DNA of 34,093 nucleotides from Clostridiales bacterium (lineage in GTDB: Bacteria > Bacillota > Clostridia > TANB77 > CAG-508): the NCBI GenBank assembly GCA_003507395.1, contig DNVW01000011.1, positions 15,541-49,633 of the forward strand, written 5' to 3'. Within the stretch, counting starts at the first letter, position 1. Each line of letters starts with the position of its first letter. The position numbers were made by a program, and so were the translations under genes. The notes under the pieces were generated by a model that searched no databases, was not told where the DNA came from, and saw only the letters and a list, made by a program, of their open reading frames with translations. Shown here piece by piece: positions 1-7,495 of this stretch.

Positions 1-23
1 ATCGGAGTAGAAAAATCTATTAT
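1..23. repeat. 23-nt exact copy of an internal dapB segment at the window edge
   Basis: Bases 1-23 are identical to 594-616, which lie inside dapB and encode the IIDFSTP motif. The copy overlaps the dapB stop codon region. An exact duplication that begins at base 1 suggests a contig-end or assembly-graph artefact rather than a biological repeat, but a real local duplication cannot be excluded from the sequence alone. Confidence 0.6.
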
Positions 24-790
24 TCCCCGTCCCCTTTGGCAGAGAGTAAGTCTTCCATAGTATAAATTTTTCCAGGTTTCTGCTTTACAATAAATTTTGC
101 TGCCCTCAATGCACCTTCGGCAAATGTTTTCCTAGAAAGAGTAGTATGTTTTAATTCAAGCATTTCACTTTCGTCAAAGAAGAAGACAGAGTGTTCTCCA
201 ACAATATTTCCCCCACGGATGCTAGAAATTCCTATTTCATTTTTTAATCTTTTTCTGTAACAGTTATTCCTATTTAAATTATATATAAATTTATAATTAC
301 CTCCTTTATTTATACTATCAGCAAGCATTATAGCTGTTCCACTAGGAGAATCTAATTTTTGACTGTGATGCGTTTCTAAAATTTCTATTTCACTATTAGG
401 CAAAAATTCTGCTAATTGTTTAAGTAGGTTACAAACAACTGCTATTGAATAAGACATATTAGCAGATTTAAAAATAGGAATAAGTTTGCTTGATATAAAA
501 ATTTTATTGTTCTGTTCTGGGGTAAAGCCAGTAGTGGCTATAACTAATGGTATTTTATTTCTTTTTGAATATTCTAAAATGTTAAATGTCCCTATCGGAG
601 TAGAAAAATCTATTATAACATCTGGTTTTTGAGGTATTTGACTGAAATGTGTAAAAACATTAAAAAAGTTAGGTTTGGAATTTTGTTTTGCTATTCCACC
701 AATTAAACAAAAAGAATGACTGCTATGAACTAAATTAGCAATTTCTTGCCCCATTTTACCATTACAGCCATTTATTAATACATTTATCAT
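20..790 (-). CDS. dapB: 4-hydroxy-tetrahydrodipicolinate reductase (DapB)
   Basis: DapB reduces the DapA product to tetrahydrodipicolinate with NAD(P)H in the cytosolic diaminopimelate/lysine pathway, which feeds peptidoglycan. The 256-residue protein has the N-terminal Rossmann motif INGCNGKMGQ (about residues 6-15), the IIDFSTP segment, TTGFTPEQ, and the catalytic/substrate block HHSQKLDSPSGTA (about 141-153) with the His-His pair and the Lys of the family. The length is normal. The C-terminal residues after TMEDLL (SAKGDGE) come from a GGGGACGGGG repeat-like stretch, so the natural C-terminus may have been altered by repeat insertion or by an assembly edge. It is the last gene of a minus-strand group with an HD hydrolase and dapA, consistent with co-transcription. 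The ATG is at 790. Identity is confident; the exact 3' end less so. Confidence 0.93.
   Translation of the reverse strand: MINVLINGCNGKMGQEIANLVHSSHSFCLIGGIAKQNSKPNFFNVFTHFSQIPQKPDVIIDFSTPIGTFNILEYSKRNKIPLVIATTGFTPEQNNKIFISSKLIPIFKSANMSYSIAVVCNLLKQLAEFLPNSEIEILETHHSQKLDSPSGTAIMLADSINKGGNYKFIYNLNRNNCYRKRLKNEIGISSIRGGNIVGEHSVFFFDESEMLELKHTTLSRKTFAEGALRAAKFIVKQKPGKIYTMEDLLSAKGDGE
25..40 (-). repeat. GGGGACGGGG repeat module overlapping the dapB 3' end
   Basis: Read on the minus strand this is CCAAAGGGGACGGGGA. The same vocabulary (TGCCAAA plus CCCCGTCCC) occurs at 32525-32542, and a GGGGACGTTCC variant at 4079-4090. It appears to be one member of a dispersed short repeat family that usually sits between genes; here it supplies the last codons of dapB. 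Confidence 0.45.
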
Positions 791-804
791 CTATAAAGTC
801 TCCT

Positions 805-1341
805 CTATATTATTCGAAATACAATTAAACTTAAAAATATATAAGCATATTTGTAAAACTTTTTTGTATGTAAAATATCAGTATAATAATATAAACTTTC
901 TACAATTGTACTATATTTATCTGTGAAAGTAACAATATAACTTTCTGGATATTTTGGAAGTTTTATTGTTACCGGCCACATATGTTTTAAAATTATATCC
1001 TTTTCTTTCTCTGTTAAATAAAATAATTTTAAAGAGTTCTCTAATGCAATTTCTGGATGTATAAAAGCATGAAATTTCCTTAATTTTAAAGCTTTTTTAC
1101 TATTTCTCCAATCATATAAAAACAAATCATGTAGCATTGCACCACGAGCAACAGCTTTATAGTTTAAGCCCAATTTTTTAGCTATCATATAACTATAAAA
1201 TGCAACATTTAAGCAATGGTCATAACAAGAAGTGCTATAATGTTGCTTAAACTCATTCATTTTTTGAACTGTGGGATTAGAAGTTAAATCTTTTATAATA
1301 TTTTCAAATTCTTCACATATATTATTGTCTCTTGTGTACAC
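805..1341 (-). CDS. Small HD-domain metal-dependent phosphohydrolase
   Basis: A protein of about 178 residues of the HD superfamily, which uses a His/Asp metal centre to hydrolyse phosphate esters or nucleotides. Visible signature elements are the first histidine in YDHCLNVAFYSYMIAKKLGL, the HD pair in GAMLHDLFLYDW, further histidines in FHAFIHPEIA and in ILKHMWP, and an acidic FTDKYST segment. The C-terminal 15-20 residues are hydrophobic and aromatic (AYIFLSLIVF), so the protein may touch the membrane. I choose the GTG at 1341 because AAGGAG lies 8 nt upstream; a TTG at 1362 is in frame but lies on the far side of that SD. It sits 14 nt upstream of dapB and downstream of dapA, but nothing ties it to lysine synthesis. 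The substrate is unknown. Confidence 0.8.
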   Translation of the reverse strand: MYTRDNNICEEFENIIKDLTSNPTVQKMNEFKQHYSTSCYDHCLNVAFYSYMIAKKLGLNYKAVARGAMLHDLFLYDWRNSKKALKLRKFHAFIHPEIALENSLKLFYLTEKEKDIILKHMWPVTIKLPKYPESYIVTFTDKYSTIVESLYYYTDILHTKKFYKYAYIFLSLIVFRII

Positions 1342-1398
1342 TGGAATGCTCCTTAAAATCAATATTTATTATATTATAACACAGATATATATAAATGG

Positions 1399-2283
1399 TT
1401 ATAGTAAATTGAAATTTTCTAAAGATTTTTTTAAACGCTGTTTTCCACTTTTAGACATATCTATTAATGGAAGTCTTGGTTTACCAAAATTATAGCCCAT
1501 CATATTTAGTGCTGTTTTTACAGGAATTGGATTGACTTCGCAAAATAAACTTTCTATTAATTCAAGGCTTTGTAGTTGAGCGAATCTTGCTTTTTCAATA
1601 TTGCCATTAAGAAAATCATAAATCATATTATGCGTAAATCTAGGTGCAACATTAGAAAGTACAGAAATTGCACCAATACCACCCAAAGATAAAATAGGGA
1701 TGTTCTGGTCATCATTCCCAGAATATATTGACAAATTATTTCCGCATAATGCGGCTATTTTAGCAATTTGGGATATATTTCCACTAGCTTCTTTTATTGC
1801 AACAATATTTTCTGTTTTAGATAATTCTAAACAAGTTTCAGGTAATATATTTAATCCAGTTCTACTAGGTACATTATATAAAATAATAGGTAATGTAGTT
1901 TTGTTAGCTATACTATTATAATGGTGAATTAAACCTTCTTGTGTAGTTTTATTATAATATGGAGTTACTAATAGTAAACCATCAGCACCAACGCTTTCAG
2001 CATATTGAGACATTTCTATAGATGTAGCAGTATTATTACTACCAGCACCAACAATGAGAGGAACTCTTTTATCTATTAATTCAACAGAAAATTTTATAAG
2101 AGTTTTCTTTTCCTCTAAAGTCATAGTTGAAGATTCACCAGTAGTACCACATACAATAATTGCATCAATTCCTTCATTAATTTGATATTCCACAAGCTTA
2201 GCAAATTCAGTAAGATTTATGTTATCTTCTGTAAATGGGGTAGCAATAGCTGTTCCACAGCCTCTGAATAAAACTTTTTTCAT
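1399..2283 (-). CDS. dapA: 4-hydroxy-tetrahydrodipicolinate synthase (DapA)
   Basis: DapA condenses aspartate semialdehyde with pyruvate, the first committed step to diaminopimelate. The 294-residue TIM-barrel protein shows CGTTGESSTM (about residues 45-54), the conserved tyrosine in TPYYNKTTQEG (about 132-142), the Schiff-base lysine in VAIKEASGNI (about 161-170) and the GGIGAISVLSNV loop. Length and motifs are standard for bacterial DapA. The start is the ATG at 2283 with GGAG about 9 nt upstream. Its substrate producer, asd, is on the same strand further upstream, separated by the sufC-sufB pair. The 131-nt gap before the gene is very AT-rich and probably holds its own promoter, which I could not place reliably. 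Confidence 0.96.
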   Translation of the reverse strand: MKKVLFRGCGTAIATPFTEDNINLTEFAKLVEYQINEGIDAIIVCGTTGESSTMTLEEKKTLIKFSVELIDKRVPLIVGAGSNNTATSIEMSQYAESVGADGLLLVTPYYNKTTQEGLIHHYNSIANKTTLPIILYNVPSRTGLNILPETCLELSKTENIVAIKEASGNISQIAKIAALCGNNLSIYSGNDDQNIPILSLGGIGAISVLSNVAPRFTHNMIYDFLNGNIEKARFAQLQSLELIESLFCEVNPIPVKTALNMMGYNFGKPRLPLIDMSKSGKQRLKKSLENFNLL

Positions 2284-2414
2284 AAATATACGATCTCCTA
2301 AAAATTTGATAATATATAATATGAAAAAAGTTTAAAAAAGAGAACAAATAAAAAAGAAAAATATATACAAAGCTACTGTGAAAAATAAAATAGATGTTGG
2401 AGTGAGTGAAGTTA

Positions 2415-3338
2415 CTATTTTAAGAATCCGCTTATTATTTGTTCTTCAGCTTCTTTTTCAGTAAGTCCAAGTGTCATTAGTTTTGTTAATTGCTCTCCAG
2501 CAATTTTCCCAATGGCAGCTTCATGTATAAGGCTAGCATCAATATTATTAGCTACAATTCTTGGAGTAGCTATAATTTTAGCATTATCCATTATAATTGC
2601 ATCACATTCAACATGTCCAAAACATTTTGAATTACCACTAACATTTGAATAAAATTCTTGTGAAGATGTATCTTTAGCAACAGACCTAGAAGTAACATGT
2701 ACACTTGAATTTTCTCCATTTAATTCTACATTAAATATTGTTTTAGCAAATTGATTTCCACTTGTCATTATTTTTTCAGTTATTACTAAATTAGTGTTTT
2801 TTGCTAAATCTCCAGTAGTTTCTCTGACTGTAGAAGAAACACCTTCTATTTGTACAGTTTCCATCTCTAAAGAAGAGTTCTCTTTTAAATGTACAATAGT
2901 TTGAGGATTTAAAATTTTATCACCAGTACCATTGCCCTCACCATAATGTTTCTCAATATATTTAACTTTAGCTCCGGGTTCCAAATAAAAAGTATGGATA
3001 CCATCATGCTCTGAAGTTTCGCAAGTATTATTATGAATTCCACAACCAGCCACAATAACAACATCAGCATTTTCACCAATATAAAAATCATTATAGACAA
3101 TATCATTAAAGCCAGCTTCTGTTAAAATAACAGGAATGTGAACACTCTCATTCTTAGTATTAGGTTTTATAATAATATCAATACCAGGTTTATCTGTTTT
3201 AGTAATAATGTCAATATTGGTAGTTGTATTTCTAGCAACACCTTTTCCATTTTCACGGATATTAAAGGCTCCAATTGGTATAGACTCTATATCAGCAATC
3301 TTTTTTAACAAATCTTTTTCTAATTTACTTAATTCCAT
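2415..3338 (-). CDS. SufB/SufD-family Fe-S cluster scaffold protein (minimal SUF type)
   Basis: This protein partners the SufC ATPase encoded immediately upstream in assembling or transferring Fe-S clusters. It is about 307 residues, shorter than classical SufB (about 470) or SufD (about 420). It keeps the beta-helix core and the C-terminal family signature: FYSNVSGNSKCFGHVECDAI, then IVANNIDASLIHEAAIGKI and QLTKLMTLGLTEKEAEEQI. Cysteines in VVIVAGCGIHNNTCETSEHDG are candidate ligands. Many anaerobes and methanogens carry just such a two-gene SufC-SufB-like set (the minimal SMS type in recent literature). I choose the ATG at 3338, which has GGAGGTG about 8 nt upstream; the GTG at 3347 falls inside that SD. 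It overlaps the end of sufC by 14 nt, which suggests translational coupling and 1:1 expression. No sufS or sufU is present in the window. Confidence 0.85.
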   Translation of the reverse strand: MELSKLEKDLLKKIADIESIPIGAFNIRENGKGVARNTTTNIDIITKTDKPGIDIIIKPNTKNESVHIPVILTEAGFNDIVYNDFYIGENADVVIVAGCGIHNNTCETSEHDGIHTFYLEPGAKVKYIEKHYGEGNGTGDKILNPQTIVHLKENSSLEMETVQIEGVSSTVRETTGDLAKNTNLVITEKIMTSGNQFAKTIFNVELNGENSSVHVTSRSVAKDTSSQEFYSNVSGNSKCFGHVECDAIIMDNAKIIATPRIVANNIDASLIHEAAIGKIAGEQLTKLMTLGLTEKEAEEQIISGFLK

Positions 3339-4059
3339 TTGTAACACCTCCTACAGAATTAACTTTATGACATGCAACTTTTTTGTTTAATAATTTCGGA
3401 ATCATTTTGTCTTTAGAACCAATATCAGCAATTTTACCATTATCTAACAATATAATTTCATCAGCTATATTTAATATTTTTTCTTGATGTGAAATAACAA
3501 TAATAGAACCTTTTATTTCTCTATGCATTTTTTCAAATACACTAATAAGATTATTAAAACTCCATAAATCAATACCAGCCTCAGGTTCATCAAATATAGT
3601 CAATTTAGATTTTTTTGCTTCAAGCATTGCAATTTCTATTCTTTTAAGTTCTCCACCAGAAAGAGAAGAACTTATTTCTCTATTTAAATATTCTTGAGCA
3701 CATAGACCAACATCAGATAAATAATCACAAGCCTCAGCAATATTAATAGAATTACCAGCAGCAATTTCAATTAAGTCTTTGACAGTAAGACCTTTAAATT
3801 TAACAGGTTGTTGAAAAGCAAAACCAATACCAAGTTTAGCTCTTTCTGTAATAGTAAGATTTGTAATATCTTGTCCATCAAAAATAATTTGTCCAGAATC
3901 AGGACTAAAAAGCCCCATAATAATTTTAGCAAGAGTCGACTTTCCAGAACCATTAGGACCAGTAATAGCCACAAACTTTTGATTATCTATATTTAAACTA
4001 ACATCAGTTAAAATCTGTTTATTATCTTTATAAAAATAAATATTTTTTAACTCTAACAT
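3325..4059 (-). CDS. sufC: SufC-type ABC ATPase for Fe-S cluster assembly
   Basis: A soluble ABC ATPase of about 244 residues that drives conformational change of the SufB/D-like scaffold encoded next to it. It has Walker A GPNGSGKST (about residues 33-41), a Q-loop region FAFQQPVKFKG typical of SufC, the ABC signature SLSGGELKRIEIA, Walker B LTIFDEPEAGIDLW with the SufC-specific GID, and the switch histidine in IIVISHQEK. The ATG at 4059 follows AAGGAGG closely. An in-frame upstream extension would run into a repeat and is unlikely to be translated. It has a convincing promoter at 4138-4166 and a leader containing a TGTCAC/GTGACA inverted repeat. The terminal 14 nt overlap the scaffold gene. 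Confidence 0.93.
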   Translation of the reverse strand: MLELKNIYFYKDNKQILTDVSLNIDNQKFVAITGPNGSGKSTLAKIIMGLFSPDSGQIIFDGQDITNLTITERAKLGIGFAFQQPVKFKGLTVKDLIEIAAGNSINIAEACDYLSDVGLCAQEYLNREISSSLSGGELKRIEIAMLEAKKSKLTIFDEPEAGIDLWSFNNLISVFEKMHREIKGSIIVISHQEKILNIADEIILLDNGKIADIGSKDKMIPKLLNKKVACHKVNSVGGVTNGIK

Positions 4060-4069
4060 AAAAACCTCC

Positions 4070-4119
4070 TTGTCACTTTGGGGACGTTCCTTTTTGTGAC
4101 AATTTGTCACTTATGGGAC
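4070..4119. repeat. TTGTCAC/GTGACAA inverted repeat with GGGGAC core
   Basis: TTGTCAC (4070-4076) and GTGACAA (4096-4102) form an inverted repeat around a GGGGACGTTCC core. They are followed by a second TTGTCAC (4104-4110) and ATGGGACA (4113-4120). It lies between the predicted sufC promoter and the sufC SD, so it would be in the 5' leader of the sufC mRNA. Related modules occur at 25-40 and 32523-32551, suggesting a dispersed, mobile or structurally selected repeat family. Confidence 0.6.
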
Positions 4120-4137
4120 ATACCCTTAACGACAAAT

Positions 4138-4166
4138 ATTATACCACATAAATTGGAGAGTTACAA
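4138..4166 (-). promoter_or_regulatory. Predicted sigma-A promoter of sufC-sufB
   Basis: On the minus strand, TTGTAA (4166-4161) is separated by 17 nt from TATAAT (4143-4138), with TGG just before the -10 box (extended -10). Transcription would start near 4130 and give a leader of about 70 nt that contains the TGTCAC/GTGACA repeat. Confidence 0.65.
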
Positions 4167-4212
4167 TATAAGCTAAAATCAAATAACATATTAAAGTGAG
4201 AAGTAACATATT

Positions 4213-4248
4213 AAAAAGAGCATCAAGAATAATTTTTAATGCTCTTTT
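4213..4248 (-). terminator. Rho-independent terminator after asd
   Basis: AAAAGAGCAT and ATGCTCTTTT form a 10-bp stem around a 15-nt AT-rich loop. On the minus strand the 3' arm runs into TTTTTAATATG, so it fits a terminator for asd. It lies 24 nt beyond the asd stop codon. Confidence 0.75.
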
Positions 4249-4271
4249 CAAAATTTAAAATAAAAATTCCA

Positions 4272-5291
4272 TTAATGATTAAGTTCTATTAAATTTTCTA
4301 CAATTTGTATAGCATTTGTTGCAGCTCCTTTTCTGATATTATCAGCTACGACCCATAAATTTAAACCATTTTCAATACTAAAATCTCGTCTAATTCTTCC
4401 AACAAAGACTTCATCATTTCCAGAAACATTTGCTGAAAGAGGGTAAATGTTATGAATCAAATCATCTTGAACAACTACATTAGGCGAGCGTTTTAATAAA
4501 GATATAATATCAGATAATTCAAAAGAGTTTTCTAATTCTACATTAATAGATTCACTATGAGAATTAAAAACTGGAACTCTAACAGTAGTTGCAGTTATCT
4601 TAATGTCTGATCTACCTAAAATTTTTCTTGTTTCATTTATCATTTTTTCTTCTTCTTTGGTATAACCATTATCTAAAAAAACGTCAATGTGTGGTAAACA
4701 ATTATTAAAGATAGGATGTGGAAACTTTTCTAATGGAGTTTCCAAAGAATTATAATGTACATAATTCATAATTCCATTTTCTAAATCATTTATTCCTTTT
4801 TGACCTGCACCAGATACGGCTTGATAAGTAGAATAAATAATTCTTTTTATCTTATAATTATCTTCTAAAGGTTTTAAAACAGGCATAGCTTGAATAGTCG
4901 AGCAATTTGGATTAGCAATAATTCCATGATGATTTTTAATAACATCAGGATTTACTTCTGGAACAACCAAAGGAACATCAGGTTCCATTCTAAAAGCACT
5001 ACTGTTATCAATTACTATACATCCTTTAGAAACAGCAATAGGAGCATATTTTAGAGAAGTACTTCCACCAGCAGAAAATATTGCATAATCAAAACCTTCG
5101 TCGAAGGAACTCTCAGTTAATTCTTGAACAAGAAAATCTTCTCCCATAAAATGAATTGTTTTACCACCAGATTTTTTAGATGCAAAAAAAACATATTTAG
5201 AAATTGGCAAATTTCTTTCTTGTAAAACTTGTAATACAGTGCGACCAACAACTCCTGTAGCGCCAACAATAGCTAATTTGTAATTTTTCAT
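4272..5291 (-). CDS. asd: Aspartate-semialdehyde dehydrogenase
   Basis: Asd reduces aspartyl phosphate to aspartate semialdehyde with NADPH, at the branch point of lysine/DAP, threonine and methionine synthesis. The 339-residue protein has the nucleotide loop GATGVVGRTVLQVL (residues 8-21), a SAGGSTS segment, the catalytic cysteine in NPNCSTIQ (about 127-134), and the substrate-binding SGAGQKG and RVPVFNSHSE motifs with the catalytic histidine. Length and motifs are those of the Gram-positive Asd type. The ATG at 5291 follows GAGGTG by about 6 nt. It supplies the substrate of DapA, encoded downstream on the same strand. It is divergent from recG; the 136-nt spacer is almost pure A/T and carries the recG promoter, while the asd promoter is less clear (a TATAAT at 5316-5311 on the minus strand lacks a good -35). 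Confidence 0.96.
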   Translation of the reverse strand: MKNYKLAIVGATGVVGRTVLQVLQERNLPISKYVFFASKKSGGKTIHFMGEDFLVQELTESSFDEGFDYAIFSAGGSTSLKYAPIAVSKGCIVIDNSSAFRMEPDVPLVVPEVNPDVIKNHHGIIANPNCSTIQAMPVLKPLEDNYKIKRIIYSTYQAVSGAGQKGINDLENGIMNYVHYNSLETPLEKFPHPIFNNCLPHIDVFLDNGYTKEEEKMINETRKILGRSDIKITATTVRVPVFNSHSESINVELENSFELSDIISLLKRSPNVVVQDDLIHNIYPLSANVSGNDEVFVGRIRRDFSIENGLNLWVVADNIRKGAATNAIQIVENLIELNH

Positions 5292-5364
5292 AATAACACC
5301 TCACTAATAAATTATATTAATCAAAATAAATAAAAAAACTAAATAAAAAAATATTTTACAATTC

Positions 5365-5393
5365 TTGTAATAAAAAAAACAATTTGATATAAT
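5365..5393 (+). promoter_or_regulatory. Predicted sigma-A promoter of recG-recD2
   Basis: TTGTAA (5365-5370), a 17-nt spacer and TATAAT (5388-5393), with TG one base before the -10 box (extended -10). The start would be near 5400, giving a leader of about 28 nt to the recG ATG. Confidence 0.7.
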
Positions 5394-5427
5394 TTATTAG
5401 AACAAAAATTTGTGAATGGAGTAAAAA

Positions 5428-7471
5428 ATGATAGATTTAAACCAAAGTATTCAATATATAAAAGGAGTAGGCCCACAAAGAGCGACTTTGTTGCAAAAAT
5501 TAAATATATATACATTAGAAGATTTAATTACATACTTTCCTAGAGAATATGAAGATAGAAGTAATCCAAAAAAAATAATGCAACTAATAGATGGAGAAGA
5601 AGCACTAATAGAAGCAGTGGTCATTTCAAAAGTGACTGAAATAAAAGTAAGAAAAAATATGATTATAGAAAAGTTAATAGCAAGAGATGAAACAGGAAGT
5701 TGTATTATATCTTGGTTTAATCAAAAATACTTGAAAGGAAAATTTGAAGTAGGAGAGAAATATAATTTTTTTGGCAAAGTGTCAGTTAAATATGGAAAAG
5801 TAGAAATATTAAATCCTGTTTTTGATAAAGAAGAAACAAGCCAAAATACTGGCAAAATAATACCAATTTATCCTTCAACATACAGTTTGCCACAAGGAAC
5901 AATAAGAAGAGCAATTGAAAATGGACTTTCAATAGTAGAAGGAAAATTAGAGGAAACATTACCAACATATTTATTAGAAGAATATCATTTATTAGATTTA
6001 AATACAGCCATAAAGCAAATACATTTTCCAGATGATTTTAAAGAATATAAAAGAGCACGTACAAGATTAGTTTTTGAAGAATTATTAGGAATGCAACTTG
6101 CACTATTAAATTTAAAACAAGAAAACACGCAAAATGAAGGTATTGAATTTTCAAAAAAAGTAAAAATGTCAGAACTTATAAACAAACTACCATTTAATTT
6201 AACAAAAGCACAGCTAAAAGTATTAGAAGAAATAGATAAAGATATGGAACTATCAAAACCAATGAATAGATTGTTACAAGGAGATGTAGGCTCACGGAAA
6301 AACAATAGTCTCAATTACAGCGGCATATAAAGCGGTAAAAAGTGGGTATCAAGTAGCAATAATGGCCCCAACAGCAATACTTGCAACTCAGCATTTAGAA
6401 GAATTTAAAAAGATATTAAAACAATTTGATATAAAATGTGAAATTTTATTAGGTGGAACAAATAAGAAGAAGAGAGAAGAAATATTAGAAAAAACAATAA
6501 ATGGAGAAATAGATATTCTAATAGGAACACACTCTCTATTAGTAGAAGATGTAGAATTTAAAAAATTAGGGTTGGTAGTTACAGATGAACAACATAGATT
6601 TGGAGTAAGGCAAAGAGGGACAATTGTTTCAAAAGGAATAAATCCAGATGTCTTAGTAATGACAGCAACGCCAATACCAAGAACATTGGCACTTATATTA
6701 TATGGGGATTTAGATATATCTATAATAGATGAATTGCCACCTAACAGAAAAAAGATAGAAACTTTTGCAGTAAATAAATCTATGGAAGAAAGGATAAATG
6801 CATTTATTCTAAAAAATTTACAAGAAGGCAGACAGGCATATGTAGTATGTCCTTTGGTAGAAGAAAATGAAGAAATAAATGCACAATCTGTATTAGAAAC
6901 AGCAGAAAAATATTCGAAAGTTTTAAAGAGTTATAAAGTAGAATATTTACATGGAAAAATGAGACAAAAAGAAAAAGAAGAAATTATGCAAGATTTTAAA
7001 GATGGAAAAATTGATGTATTAGTGTCTACAACAGTAATAGAAGTAGGAGTAAATGTTCCAAATGCAACACTTATGATTATAGAAAATGCAGAACGATTTG
7101 GATTAGCCGCACTTCATCAATTGAGAGGACGTGTGGGAAGAGGAGATAAACAATCATATTGTATACTAAAATACCAGTCCACAACACAAATAGCAAAGCA
7201 AAGAATGGAAATTATGCAAAAAACAAATGATGGATTTGTCATAGCAGAAAAAGATTTAGAACTAAGAGGAACAGGAGAATTCTTTGGAACAAAGCAACAT
7301 GGAATTCCAGAATTCAAAATAGCAAACCTTTTTGAAGATATGGAAACTTTAAAAAGTGTTCAAAGTGTTGCATTAAAAATACAGAAAGAAGATCCAGATT
7401 TAGAAAAACAGGAAAATAAGAAACTAAGGAAAATGGTAAAAAATAAGATTAATAGAAGAATTGAAATATAA
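5428..7471 (+). CDS. recG: ATP-dependent DNA helicase RecG, expressed through a +1 frameshift at CGG
   Basis: RecG remodels stalled replication forks and branched DNA. Frame 0 codes 289 residues and then reads an in-frame CGG at 6295. Skipping the C at 6295 joins the N-terminal part to the downstream frame and gives about 680 residues, the normal RecG length. The joined protein has an N-terminal helix-hairpin-helix/wedge (OB) region (about 1-160), Walker A LLQGDVGSGKT built exactly at the junction (about 284-294), the DEQH box VVTDEQHRFG (about 385), TATPIPRTL (about 411), and motif VI QLRGRVGRG (about 564). Without the shift the protein ends at 6330 with only the wedge domain and no helicase. 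Both halves are otherwise intact, with no further stops, which argues against decay. The ATG at 5428 has a GGAG SD. recD2 follows after 24 nt. Confidence 0.92.
6292..6298 (+). other. Candidate programmed +1 frameshift site, TCA-CGG-A in recG
   Basis: Frame 0 reads TCA CGG AAA AAC and stops at 6328-6330. Dropping the C at 6295 gives TCA GGA AAA ACA ATA, i.e. SGKTI of Walker A. The next codon reached is GGA (Gly). An AGGAG lies about 11 nt upstream, but the other three sites have no such element, so it is probably not required. CGG is not used as a sense codon in any other gene of the window. Confidence 0.8.
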
Positions 7472-7495
7472 TAAAAATAGAAGAGGTACATTTAA

